Shown: positions 27,969 to 36,189 of the stretch, piece after piece
Layout of the letters: each line of letters begins with the position of its first letter
Position numbering within the stretch: the first letter of the stretch is position 1
Source: Martelella lutilitoris
Lineage (GTDB): Bacteria; Pseudomonadota; Alphaproteobacteria; Rhizobiales; Rhizobiaceae
Assembly (NCBI RefSeq): GCF_016598595.1
Contig: NZ_CP066786.1
Span: 3,185,501-3,249,500 of the forward strand
DNA: 64,000 nt
Direction: 5' to 3'
Translations under genes and position numbers: made by a program
Notes under the pieces: model-generated
What the model saw: the letters and a program-made list of their open reading frames with translations, nothing else
Told to the model about the DNA's origin: nothing
Databases searched by the model: none

Positions 27969-28814
27969 TCACAAATCGAGCGTCAGAAGAGCGCGACGGA
28001 ACTCCTGTTCGCTGAGCACCACTTCGCTGGCGCCGAGGGCACAGGCGTGGTCCAGCGCGCGCGATGTGAGGCGCTGCGCTGCTTCGACGCTCTGCGTCAA
28101 GGGCAATCCGCGCGCGAGCCCCGCGACGATCAGCCCGGCGAACAGATCGCCCGTGCCCGGAAGCGCGACCGGCAGGTGCTCCACAGGATGACGGCTTGCG
28201 TCGGCGGCTCCGAGAATGACGCTTTCGATATGGCCGGCGGGCGTACCGTCGAGCGCGCACCCCGTTGCGATCAGATGGGCTTCCGGCGCGATGCGGAGAA
28301 AGGCTCGCGCGGCTTTGAGGTCCGCCATGGACGCGATCGGCTGCCCGGTCAGCCAGCTCAGTTCAAACGGGTTCGGCGTCGCGATATCGGCCATCGGCAG
28401 CAATCGGTCGCGCATGACGTCGGCGATCGCCTCCGGCACATAGAGGCCGGGGCCGGTATCGCCCATCACCGGATCGCAGAGATAGACAAGGCGCGGATTG
28501 ATGGCCTTGGCCTCGGCCACGAAATCCGCGACCATCATTGCCACGTCGAGCGAGCCGATATAGCCGGTCAGGATGAAATCCGCGCGTTCCGGCAGGCCGC
28601 GCTCGCGTGCGCCCTGCAACAGGTCCGAGAAGAATTCCGGCGGCAGAGCCCGGCCACGCAACGTCGGATAGTCGGGCGTGTTGGAGAAGATGACCGTCGG
28701 GATCGCCGCCACCTCCAGCCCAGCCGCGAGCATCGGAAACACGGCCGCGGAATTGCCGACATGGCCGAACACGACCTGACTCTGGATCGATATCACGAAG
28801 GGAGGAGAGGTCAT
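27969..28814 (-). CDS. pdxY: Pyridoxal kinase
   Basis: A 281-residue ribokinase-fold kinase of the PdxK/PdxY family, which phosphorylates pyridoxal (and related B6 vitamers) with ATP. Family landmarks are ISIQSQVVFGHVGNSAAVFP near the N-terminus, the LCDPVMGD motif and the C-terminal GTGDLFAGL anion-hole motif with the catalytic aspartate. The start overlaps the MOSC stop by 4 bp and a GGAGAGG-like element appears on the top strand here, so the start is set by overlap. Last gene of a three-gene operon with a glutamine amidotransferase and a MOSC protein. Confidence 0.92.
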   Translation of the reverse strand: MTSPPFVISIQSQVVFGHVGNSAAVFPMLAAGLEVAAIPTVIFSNTPDYPTLRGRALPPEFFSDLLQGARERGLPERADFILTGYIGSLDVAMMVADFVAEAKAINPRLVYLCDPVMGDTGPGLYVPEAIADVMRDRLLPMADIATPNPFELSWLTGQPIASMADLKAARAFLRIAPEAHLIATGCALDGTPAGHIESVILGAADASRHPVEHLPVALPGTGDLFAGLIVAGLARGLPLTQSVEAAQRLTSRALDHACALGASEVVLSEQEFRRALLTLDL

Positions 28815-29491
28815 GCAGTGCCGTCCAGTCTGTTGCGCCAATCCTCCACCCGACCGCTCTCGAGCCGCCGAACCGCATATTTCCGCCAGCCTTCGGCCAG
28901 CACGTCGAGGGCTGCTATGCCCTTCAGTTCGTCCAGGTTCAGCCGGTCGACATAAAGCGCATGCCAGAGCCGGTGCAGCGTCCAGTCCGACGCGATGCGG
29001 TCCACCAGTTCAAGCCGGTCTCCCGTCTTAACGAGTCCGTCTTCCAGCACGCGATAATACCAGCCGGTGCGGCCGCTCTGCTGCACACGGCGGGCCATGT
29101 CCGCCACGTTGAAGCGGTGGTTGAGCTTCCAGCAGGGCTGCCGCCCTTGCGAGACCTGCAAAAGTGCCGTGCCCAGCCGGAAAACATCTCCCACAGCGAC
29201 GGTGTTTTCGGTCGGGCCGGATGCCGAGATGTTCTCGCCAAATCCGCCGGGAACGGCAAGCGCCGGCAGATCGCCGAGTTCTTCACGCCAGAGCGGATAA
29301 TGATCCAGCGGGTAATGATGCACGGCCTTTTCGACGCCGCCATGCACCCGCCGGTCCGCCTGCTCATCGCCTTCGAACCCTTCCGGGCCGAGGCGAAGCG
29401 GCCTTTCCACCGGAGACTTCATGATGCCGCTTTGCGCGTCGCTTCCCGGCAGCGGTCTGGCGCGCCCTGTCAGAAGGGTGATCACGGTCAT
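28811..29491 (-). CDS. MOSC-domain protein (YiiM-like)
   Basis: A 226-residue protein with a MOSC domain (about residues 30-160) and a C-terminal three-helix extension, the YiiM layout. The conserved cysteine is in QGRQPCWKLNHRF, and GGVEKAVHHYPLDHYPLW is typical. MOSC proteins bind molybdenum cofactor and carry sulfur or reduce N-hydroxylated bases. ATGA overlaps join it to both the glutamine amidotransferase and pdxY, indicating a coupled operon; the functional link to B6 is unclear. Confidence 0.9.
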   Translation of the reverse strand: MTVITLLTGRARPLPGSDAQSGIMKSPVERPLRLGPEGFEGDEQADRRVHGGVEKAVHHYPLDHYPLWREELGDLPALAVPGGFGENISASGPTENTVAVGDVFRLGTALLQVSQGRQPCWKLNHRFNVADMARRVQQSGRTGWYYRVLEDGLVKTGDRLELVDRIASDWTLHRLWHALYVDRLNLDELKGIAALDVLAEGWRKYAVRRLESGRVEDWRNRLDGTA

Positions 29492-30186
29492 GCGGCCAAG
29501 TCCTGCAGCCATGCCCGGAGCATGGATTGGCCGGCATGCCTCAGCGCCGGACCGTGCGCGATGGCCTCGCGACGCAGGCTGGCCGGGTCGATGCGGGCCT
29601 CAGCCAGCTCCACGCTGTGGCCGATGAGCCAGCGCTCGAAGGCCGGCAGTTGGCCTGCTTCGGGGTGGAATTGCAGCCCCAGAACAGTTGCGCCCATTGC
29701 AAAGGCCTGGGCCGCGCAGGCGGCGGTGCTGGCGAGACTGTCCGCTCCATCCGGGATATCGAAGGCTTCGCCGTGCCAGTGGAGAACCGGCACATCCCGC
29801 AGGTGGCGAAGCGGGCTGTTGATGCCGGCCTCCGTCAGCGCCAGGGCGGAAAAGCCGATTTCCTTGCGGGGCATCGGGGCGACCTTCGCGCCGAGCGCCG
29901 CCGCCATGAGCTGCGCGCCAAGGCAGATGCCGAGCGTCGGGCGGCGGCCTGCCAGACGCGGGGCCAGCCACTCAAGCTCTGTCTTCATGCAGGGATAGGC
30001 TTGCGTGTCATTCACCCCGATCGGGCCGCCGAGCACCACCACGAGATCGGGGTCGCGCGAATCCGGCAAGGCATCGATGCCAGCTTCGGCATGGTTGAGA
30101 CGGTAGCCTTCTTCCTCAAGCACCGGGCCAAAGCTGCCAAGGTCCTCGAAAGCGAGATGGCGCAGGATCAGGGCGGATTTCGACAT
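29488..30186 (-). CDS. Class I glutamine amidotransferase (GMP synthase-like)
   Basis: A 232-residue type 1 glutamine amidotransferase. The nucleophile cysteine is in GICLGAQLMA (about residue 87), and the His-Glu pair in LQFHPEA (about residue 175). It hydrolyses glutamine or gamma-glutamyl compounds; stand-alone members include gamma-glutamyl-GABA-type hydrolases and transferases. ATG at 30186 is used; the frame is open further but reaches into the divergent MocR promoter. First gene of the GATase-MOSC-pdxY operon. Confidence 0.88.
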   Translation of the reverse strand: MSKSALILRHLAFEDLGSFGPVLEEEGYRLNHAEAGIDALPDSRDPDLVVVLGGPIGVNDTQAYPCMKTELEWLAPRLAGRRPTLGICLGAQLMAAALGAKVAPMPRKEIGFSALALTEAGINSPLRHLRDVPVLHWHGEAFDIPDGADSLASTAACAAQAFAMGATVLGLQFHPEAGQLPAFERWLIGHSVELAEARIDPASLRREAIAHGPALRHAGQSMLRAWLQDLAA

Positions 30187-30224
30187 GGGGACCTCTTGCG
30201 GTTTTCCATGTGTCTCGCGAATAT

Positions 30225-30269
30225 CCGGCCTGAACAAAAGTGCCAGTTTCGAAACTTTGGATAGGCCGG
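30225..30269. promoter_or_regulatory. Candidate MocR operator with nested palindromes
   Basis: The 88 bp between the divergent glutamine amidotransferase and MocR genes holds a perfect 12-base palindrome AGTTTCGAAACT (30245-30256) flanked by an inverted pair CCGGCCT (30225-30231) and AGGCCGG (30263-30269). A PdxR/MocR-type regulator encoded beside it would be the expected ligand. No experimental support; the symmetry is seen directly. Confidence 0.4.
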
Positions 30270-30274
30270 TTGTG

Positions 30275-31690
30275 ATGGCATCGGAGCCGCTTGCGCTGGA
30301 TATCGAGAAGGAGCCCGCCGGCCCGCTGTTTCTGGCGATTGCCGACGCGATCACCCGCGACATCATGCGTGGCCGCCTTAAGCCCGGCGCCCGTCTGCCG
30401 GGGACGCGGGCGCTGGCGCGCCAGCTCGGCGTTCACCGCAACACGGTCGACGCCGCCTATCAGGAGCTCATGACGCAGGGCTGGCTCCATGCCGAACCCG
30501 CACGCGGCACATTCGTCGCCGAGGATTTGCCCGACAGCATGGCGGAGCCGGTTTCGGTGTCCGTGCCCAGAGAGCCCGCTACCGTCCGCCCGCATCTCGC
30601 CTTCAACGATGGTGCTCCCGATCCGAGGCTGGTGCCGGACAAGGCGCTGGCACGCGCCTTCCGCCGTGCATTGCTGTCTCCGGCCTTCCGCGGCGGCGCG
30701 GACTATGGCGATGCCCGGGGCACGCCGGTCCTGCGTCACGCGCTGTCGTCCTATCTCGCCACGGACCGGGGCGTGGTCGCCGATCCGGCGCGGCTGCTGA
30801 TCACGCGCGGCAGCCAGATGGCGCTGTTCCTGGCGGCCAGGGCGGCGGTGAAACCCGGTCAGGCGATTGCCGTGGAAGAACCCGGTTACCCGCTGGCCTG
30901 GGAGGCCTTCCGGGCCGCGGGCGCTGCCGTGCGGGGCATTCCGGTCGATGCGGGCGGGCTCTCGGTCGCGGGGCTTGAGGCGGCAATCGAAAGCGATCCG
31001 CGCATCGCGGCCGTCTATGTCACGCCCCATCACCAGTATCCGACCACGGTCACCATGGGCGCGGCGCGACGGCTGAAGCTTCTGGACACCGTCGAGCGTC
31101 ACGGCATCACGCTGATCGAGGATGACTACGATCACGAGTACCGCTTCGAGGGGCGCCCGGTCCTGCCGCTTGCGGCCCGGGCCCCGGCAGGCCTGCCGCT
31201 GATCTATGTGGGCTCGCTCTCCAAACTGCTCTCGCCCGGTATTCGCCTCGGCTATGCCATGGCCCCGGAGCCGCTGCTCGGCCGCATGGCGGCCGCGCGT
31301 GCGGCCATCGACCGGCAGGGTGACGCGCCGCTTGAGGCCGCGCTGGCGGACCTGATCCGCGACGGAGATCTCGGCCGCCATGCGAGGAAGGCCCGTCGCA
31401 TCTATCGGGCCCGGCGCGATGTCCTGGCGTCGGCTCTGTCGGCCCATCTGGGCGGGCGGATCATGTTCGACAGCCCCGCGGGCGGGCTGGCCCTGTGGCT
31501 GCGGTGCGTGGGCGTCTCCGCCGAAACCTGGGCAGAGCGGGCCGGCGCGGCAGGGCTTGCGCTGCTGCCTGGAACACGCTTCGCCCTTGATCGCACCGCA
31601 CCGCAAGCCCTTCGTCTCGGCTATGCAGCGCTGGACGAAGAGCAGATTGCCCGGGCGGTGGATATCCTCGCCCGAAGCCTGCCCGATTGA
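30275..31690 (+). CDS. MocR/PdxR-type transcriptional regulator
   Basis: A 471-residue GntR helix-turn-helix and aminotransferase-domain fusion. The DNA-binding part spans about residues 12-80 (LPGTRALARQLGVHRNTVDAAY); the fold-type I aminotransferase domain spans about 110-465, with the PLP lysine in YVGSLSKLLSPG and DDYDHEYRF typical of this group. It is divergent from the GATase-MOSC-pdxY operon and likely controls it in response to PLP, as PdxR does for B6 genes in other bacteria. Start at ATG 30275; a longer frame is open upstream but crosses the other gene's promoter. Confidence 0.9.
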   Translation: MASEPLALDIEKEPAGPLFLAIADAITRDIMRGRLKPGARLPGTRALARQLGVHRNTVDAAYQELMTQGWLHAEPARGTFVAEDLPDSMAEPVSVSVPREPATVRPHLAFNDGAPDPRLVPDKALARAFRRALLSPAFRGGADYGDARGTPVLRHALSSYLATDRGVVADPARLLITRGSQMALFLAARAAVKPGQAIAVEEPGYPLAWEAFRAAGAAVRGIPVDAGGLSVAGLEAAIESDPRIAAVYVTPHHQYPTTVTMGAARRLKLLDTVERHGITLIEDDYDHEYRFEGRPVLPLAARAPAGLPLIYVGSLSKLLSPGIRLGYAMAPEPLLGRMAAARAAIDRQGDAPLEAALADLIRDGDLGRHARKARRIYRARRDVLASALSAHLGGRIMFDSPAGGLALWLRCVGVSAETWAERAGAAGLALLPGTRFALDRTAPQALRLGYAALDEEQIARAVDILARSLPD

Positions 31691-31691
31691 A

Positions 31692-32681
31692 CTACTCGGC
31701 CGCCATGGCGGAGCCTTGCGGCCTGGCGGGCGCCACATGCATCCCGAGCCGTTGCAACAGGTCGTGGTCCCTCCAGGCCGCGGGGTTGCCGGTCGTCAGC
31801 AACTGCTCGCCAACGAAAATGGAATTCGCGCCGGCAAGGAAGCAGAGCGCCTGCAATTCATCGCTCATTCCCGTGCGTCCAGCGGAGAGCCGCACCACCG
31901 AGGCCGGCATCAGGATGCGCGCGAGCGCCACGAGCCGGACGAGCGCGAACGGATCGACCGGGCTTGCAGTTTCCTGCACCGGCACGCCCTCGACCGGGTT
32001 CCACAGGTTGACCGGCACGCTGTCGGGATGGGTGGGCAAGGTCGCGAGCGTCACCAGCATGGCGATGCGATCCTCTTCCGTCTCGCCCATGCCGACGATC
32101 CCGCCGCAACAGACCCTGATGCCGCCCTTGCGAACATGCTCGACCGTCTCCAGCCGGTCCGCCATCGTCCGCGTGGTGGCGATCTCGCGGTAATAGTCCG
32201 GCGCGGTATCGATATTGTGGTTGTAGAAATCGAGCCCGGCCGCCTTCAGCCGCGCCACCTGATCCGGTTTCAGCATGCCGAGCGTCATGCAGGTTTCGAG
32301 CCCGAGTTCCGAGACTCCCTGCACCATGGCGCAGAGCGTGTCCATGTCGCGGTCCTTGGGGCTGCGCCAGGCAGCCCCCATGCAGAAGCGCTGCGCGCCC
32401 GCGTCCCTCGCGCGCCGGGCGGCTTCCAGCACATCGTCGGTCGCCATCAGCTTCGTCGCCTTCACGTCGGTCCGGTGGTGGGCAGATTGCGAGCAATAGC
32501 CGCAATCCTCAGGGCAGCCGCCGGTCTTGATGCTCAAGAGGCTCGCCGTCTCGATCGCGGTCGGGTCGAAATGGGCCCGATGCACGGTCTGCGCCCGGTG
32601 GATCAGGTCCGGAAACGGAAGGGCGTGGATCGCCCGCGCCTCGTCCATGGTCCAGTCGGTTCTGATCTTGGCGCCGGTCAT
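31692..32681 (-). CDS. bioB: Biotin synthase
   Basis: A 329-residue radical-SAM enzyme that inserts sulfur into dethiobiotin to form biotin. The 4Fe-4S cluster motif is [11 protein letters not shown] (C-x3-C-x2-C), the 2Fe-2S ligands appear in CMGAAWR and [10 protein letters not shown], and the last is the arginine in VRLSAGR. The start at 32681 ([10 protein letters not shown]) overlaps the bioY stop by 4 bp. Other biotin genes (bioF, A, D) are absent here, so the enzyme relies on dethiobiotin made or imported elsewhere. Only one base separates its stop from the convergent MocR gene end. Confidence 0.95.
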   Translation of the reverse strand: MTGAKIRTDWTMDEARAIHALPFPDLIHRAQTVHRAHFDPTAIETASLLSIKTGGCPEDCGYCSQSAHHRTDVKATKLMATDDVLEAARRARDAGAQRFCMGAAWRSPKDRDMDTLCAMVQGVSELGLETCMTLGMLKPDQVARLKAAGLDFYNHNIDTAPDYYREIATTRTMADRLETVEHVRKGGIRVCCGGIVGMGETEEDRIAMLVTLATLPTHPDSVPVNLWNPVEGVPVQETASPVDPFALVRLVALARILMPASVVRLSAGRTGMSDELQALCFLAGANSIFVGEQLLTTGNPAAWRDHDLLQRLGMHVAPARPQGSAMAAE

Positions 32682-33235
32682 GCCGCGCGACCCTTGAGGC
32701 GGCCGAGGCCGGTGATCAGGGCGACCGCCAGCGCGATCTTGATCAGGTCGCCGAGGATGAACGGAGCGAGGCCGGCGGCGATCAGGCCGGAGGCCGGCAC
32801 GAACAATGCGAGCCATGCCAGGCCGAAGGCATAGACCACGGCGAGGCCGGCGAGCATCGCCAGCGCCAGCCGCATCGGGCCATTCCCTTCGGCCAGCCGG
32901 CCGATCACGAGGGTCGAGAGCAGGTAGCCGATGAGATAGCCGCCGGTCGGCCCCGCCATGTAGGCAAGTCCGATCCCGCGCTCCGGCGACCCGGAAAACA
33001 CCGGCAGTCCCATTGCTCCCGCGCCGAGATAGGCGGCCATGGCCATAAAGCCGAGCCGGGGACCAAGCGCCGCGGCCAGAAAGAACACCGCGAGCGTGTG
33101 CAGTGTCATCGGCACGGGCCAGAACGGGATCTGCACCTTGGCGCCGATCGTGATCAGCACCGCGCCGCAAAGCGTGAGGGCAGCACCGCGCCAGAGCGAT
33201 GCCGGGCGGGTCAGGGAGGAGGTGAGCAAGGCCAT
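32678..33235 (-). CDS. bioY: BioY biotin transporter substrate-binding subunit
   Basis: A 185-residue BioY protein with six hydrophobic helices. The conserved elements [12 protein letters not shown] and GGYLIGYLL near the substrate site are present. BioY alone or with an ECF module takes up biotin; no bioM or bioN ATPase and T-component genes are adjacent. It is cotranscribed with bioB, and the promoter region upstream carries two BioR-type operators. Confidence 0.94.
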   Translation of the reverse strand: MALLTSSLTRPASLWRGAALTLCGAVLITIGAKVQIPFWPVPMTLHTLAVFFLAAALGPRLGFMAMAAYLGAGAMGLPVFSGSPERGIGLAYMAGPTGGYLIGYLLSTLVIGRLAEGNGPMRLALAMLAGLAVVYAFGLAWLALFVPASGLIAAGLAPFILGDLIKIALAVALITGLGRLKGRAA

Positions 33236-33265
33236 GAGGCTGGTCTCCGAAGATAGGTTTCAACG

Positions 33266-33275
33266 CTATCTATAA
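33266..33275. promoter_or_regulatory. BioR-type operator for bioYB (9 of 10 match)
   Basis: CTATCTATAA lies 30 bp upstream of the bioY start. It matches the BioR consensus TTATCTATAA at nine of ten positions, with C for T at the first. Together with the perfect site at 33308 it brackets the likely bioYB promoter. Confidence 0.7.
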
Positions 33276-33307
33276 TTCCGGAGTCAGTTTCATATGATCA
33301 ACGCAGA

Positions 33308-33317
33308 TTATAGATAA
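33308..33317. promoter_or_regulatory. BioR operator (TTATAGATAA)
   Basis: A perfect TTATAGATAA BioR half-palindrome (TTATMKATAA type) directly adjoining the stop of the bioR gene and 72 bp upstream of bioY. BioR of Agrobacterium and Brucella binds this sequence to repress biotin genes, so biotin-dependent control of bioYB is expected. Confidence 0.85.
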
Positions 33318-33986
33318 TTATCCAGGAATCTCATAAGTCTCTCTGAGATCGGCATTTTTTGATGTCGGCTTGCGCTTGCCGATCCAGCCGACATGGCGTG
33401 CCAGGGTCGAACAGGCAAATTCGGTCTGGCCCTTCCGCAGGGCATCGAGGATGGCACGGTGGTCGTGGTCTGTGCGTGCCTCCCAGTCGCTGCGCCAAGC
33501 GGCAAACAGGAAGCGCGCGCTCGCCGCCTGCAGGTCGTCGATCGTGCGCAGCAGGCGCGGCATGTGGCACGGTGTGAGGATCAGATAATGAAATCTGCGG
33601 TTCGCGGCCTCCCAGTCGCGGACATTGCCGGCGCGATCGCCGTGCCGGGTAACCTCTTCCGCCTCATCGAGAATTGCCCGCGTCAGGTTTGGCGCGGCAT
33701 GACGCAGGGCGAGCGATTCCAGGCTTGCCCGCATCTCGGCGACCTCGCGCAATTCGGCGATATCGAATTCGGTGACGCGGAACCCACGCCAGGGCTCGCT
33801 CTCCGCCAGCCCCTGCTTCTGCAGTGCGCGAAAAGCCTCGCGCACCGGCACGTGGCTGGCGCCGAACTCTGCTGCGACATGATCCTGCCGCAACCGCGCG
33901 CCGGGCCGTATCGCGCCCGATATGATCCGATCCGCGAGAATGCGCGCAATCCGGTCGGAAATGGTTTCATCGGTCTCTTTGGTCAT
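33318..33986 (-). CDS. bioR: BioR, GntR-family biotin regulator
   Basis: A 222-residue GntR/FadR-type regulator. The N-terminal winged helix-turn-helix (residues about 10-75, with LRQDHVAAEFGASHVPVREAFRAL) is followed by an FCD effector domain with metal-ligand-type histidines (LESLALRHAAPN, HYLILTPCHMPRLL). I assign BioR because three TTATAGATAA-type sites lie around it: one directly before its own start (autoregulation) and two before bioY. Identification by context and operator is strong; sequence identity to known BioR cannot be computed here. Confidence 0.88.
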   Translation of the reverse strand: MTKETDETISDRIARILADRIISGAIRPGARLRQDHVAAEFGASHVPVREAFRALQKQGLAESEPWRGFRVTEFDIAELREVAEMRASLESLALRHAAPNLTRAILDEAEEVTRHGDRAGNVRDWEAANRRFHYLILTPCHMPRLLRTIDDLQAASARFLFAAWRSDWEARTDHDHRAILDALRKGQTEFACSTLARHVGWIGKRKPTSKNADLRETYEIPG

Positions 33987-33989
33987 GCA

Positions 33990-33999
33990 TTATAGATAA
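33990..33999. promoter_or_regulatory. BioR operator before bioR
   Basis: A perfect TTATAGATAA four bases upstream of the bioR ATG on the minus strand, so it overlaps the ribosome-binding region or the transcription start. This supports autorepression of bioR. Confidence 0.85.
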
Positions 34000-34476
34000 T
34001 CGACGTCACATATGAAGTCGACGTTAGTAGCTCGAATTGGACCTAGGGTGCGGCGAGCGACGAACTGGCTTCGGTTTGTTCGACCGTGATCATCGGCCGC
34101 GCGATCGGGCACCTTTATGTGCTCTATCCCAACACCAGCGGCTAAAGTCGTCCATTCTGGCGGCAAGCAACCCCTAGAGAAGGCCCGGTCCCGATCACTG
34201 TTCCGACCTCAGCACGTTGACAGCAGCACTAAGGTCGACTTATACGAAGACTTGTATCGGAGCGCATACCAGCGTGGGCAGCTAATTTTGAGCTGCTTTT
34301 CGTCGATATACTCACAAACATTTCTGAGCCGATCCAGATAGGATATTGATCCATCTGGCCTTGTCGCGAGATCCCTCTCTCGGCCTCTCCTCCCGTCCAT
34401 TCATCCCGCCCAAACGCGATCGCGATCGCGAAGACGTATTTTTGTCTGAAACAGCTTCAAAGAGAGCAGAAGATCA
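34000..34476. other. Intergenic region before MFS gene
   Basis: About 480 bp without a convincing gene; short open frames here have no ribosome site or family features. It contains a 16-base palindrome of nested GCGATCGC units, CGCGATCGCGATCGCG (34415-34430), 47 bp before the MFS start, which could be an operator. The sequence is more AT-rich than the biotin genes on its left. Confidence 0.5.
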
Positions 34477-35709
34477 ATGGTAACGACATCAGAAAAGACG
34501 TCGGAAAGCTCCAACCAGCATAGACCCTTTCTCGCTATCCTAGCCTTGGCGGTTTTTTTCGTCGGCGCAAGCGAGTTCATGCTTTCGGCGATGCTTGGAC
34601 CGCTAGCTGAGGCATTCCGCACGTCTCCGGCTCGCGCCTCGTGGCTAATCTCCGGCTACGCCTTCACTTACGCTGTGGCGGCTCCTATTCTGGGATATCT
34701 TTCAGACCGTATCGACCGTGTTCGTTTCCTACTCTTTGCTCTTCTGGCCTTTGCTATCGATGGAATAGGAATTGCATTTTCGCCGACTATCGAAATTGCA
34801 ATGGTTCTTAGAGTCTTCGGTGGGCTAGCGTCTGCTGTAATCATTCCAACGGCGTTCGCCCTGGTTTCCGAAATCGTCCCCAGGGAAAGGCAGGCTGGTG
34901 CGATGGGACTCGTCATGCTTGGAATGACGTTCGGCATTGCGCTGGGTCCAGCCCTCGCAGGCGTGCTCACCGAATGGGTTGGTTGGCGACTGCCTTTTCT
35001 AACGAGCGCAAGCGGATGCGTGTTGGCGTTCATTATCGGCTCCAGAACGACCCCCGGTAATTATTCACCCTCATTCGCCAGAACTGCAGTGCATTTTCAT
35101 TGGATGAAGAAATGGAATGTAATGCGACCGCTGATAGCCAAGGGCGCCTGGAATGGGACAGGCGTGGCCGCTTTCCTACTCTCGGGGGAGATGCTCAAGC
35201 AACGCTACAACTTGAACACGGCCGAAATTGGCGTCACGGTTACCGCGTTTGGTTTCGGTTTGGGCATCGGAAATCTTTCTGCGGGCTGGATACGCCGCAT
35301 GTGCGGCAGAGAAGAAATATCACTCATCGCGATAACTGCATTACTTGCGCTGTCGATCGCAGCCTTCACCACAATGGCTCTCCCTTTCATCGGGGCCGTA
35401 ACTTGCCTAGTCCTATGGGGATTTGCACTCGGCGCCGGCGCGCCAAGCAGCACAACGATATTGGCAGAGCGATCTGGGCATAGCAAAGGCATGGTACTTG
35501 CTTTTGCTGAAACGCTAAATAACGTGACAATTTTTGCAGTCCTCCCCGCAGCAATACGTTCAATCGATCGCGGCGACAATATTTCCCTCATATTGGTGTT
35601 GGGTACGGGGCTTGTTGTTGGAATAATTCTGACGTTGATTGATGGCTTCCTTTCGCGACCGGTCTCTGCCGAGCAATCAAAGCCTCTCGACCTTTCGGGA
35701 ACGAATTGA
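34477..35709 (+). CDS. MFS transporter (drug/arabinose efflux type)
   Basis: A 410-residue major facilitator protein with twelve hydrophobic segments. Loop 2-3 motif is GYLSDRIDRVR, and VGASEFMLSAMLGPLAEAF at the N-terminus resembles the AraJ/CmlA-like branch. The substrate is unknown. Codon use is visibly more AT-rich than in flanking genes, suggesting a different source. It stands alone, with the AlpA-like gene 200 bp downstream. Confidence 0.87.
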   Translation: MVTTSEKTSESSNQHRPFLAILALAVFFVGASEFMLSAMLGPLAEAFRTSPARASWLISGYAFTYAVAAPILGYLSDRIDRVRFLLFALLAFAIDGIGIAFSPTIEIAMVLRVFGGLASAVIIPTAFALVSEIVPRERQAGAMGLVMLGMTFGIALGPALAGVLTEWVGWRLPFLTSASGCVLAFIIGSRTTPGNYSPSFARTAVHFHWMKKWNVMRPLIAKGAWNGTGVAAFLLSGEMLKQRYNLNTAEIGVTVTAFGFGLGIGNLSAGWIRRMCGREEISLIAITALLALSIAAFTTMALPFIGAVTCLVLWGFALGAGAPSSTTILAERSGHSKGMVLAFAETLNNVTIFAVLPAAIRSIDRGDNISLILVLGTGLVVGIILTLIDGFLSRPVSAEQSKPLDLSGTN

Positions 35710-35913
35710 TCGAACATCATACGATCGAGAAGACGGCTGGGAACGTGACAGGCGGGCTGCATAACTGCGTGGACGGTTATGGGAGGCGTTTCTTCCAAGA
35801 CCAATCCGATTTGCACGACATAGCGCGATATTACCGCACAAGCGCCTGCAAGGACTTTTCACATTCAGCTTCTATCGCTTTCTATGGTTCTCATGATGAT
35901 CGGAGGACATAGA

Positions 35914-36189
35914 ATGAACACTCCAAATTTTCGTCGAACGATTCGGCGCCAGCAGCTACGTGAAATGGTCCCTTTGGCTGACAGCACCATTTATGAAATG
36001 GAGCAGCGTGGCGAGTTTCCCCGCCGGTTTGCGCTCTCTCCGCGTTGCGTCGTTTGGGACTTGGCTGAAGTCGAAGCTTGGCTGATGGCAAGGCGGGCGG
36101 CACCGATCCGGCGCGCCCAACACCCCGATGTCACCAGGCGTAAAACCCGCCCCGTCAAAGGGCAGGATCAAGCTCCATCAAGGGCATAG
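35914..36189 (+). CDS. AlpA-family DNA-binding regulator (putative excisionase)
   Basis: A 91-residue MerR/AlpA-like helix-turn-helix protein. The motif LREMVPLADSTIYEMEQRGEFPRRF-like region (residues about 12-36) and VVWDLAEVEAWLMAR match the family, whose members activate prophage or ICE integrase genes or act as recombination directionality factors. GGAGG sits ahead of the ATG at 35914. The 3' end overlaps the convergent integrase gene by 35 bp. Confidence 0.85.
   Translation: MNTPNFRRTIRRQQLREMVPLADSTIYEMEQRGEFPRRFALSPRCVVWDLAEVEAWLMARRAAPIRRAQHPDVTRRKTRPVKGQDQAPSRA

Noticed and set aside
31692..33263. A 523-residue open frame covering bioB and most of bioY
   Set aside because: Only the last 329 residues are BioB. 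The upstream part is the bioY region read in the wrong frame; the bioB start at 32681 overlaps the bioY stop.
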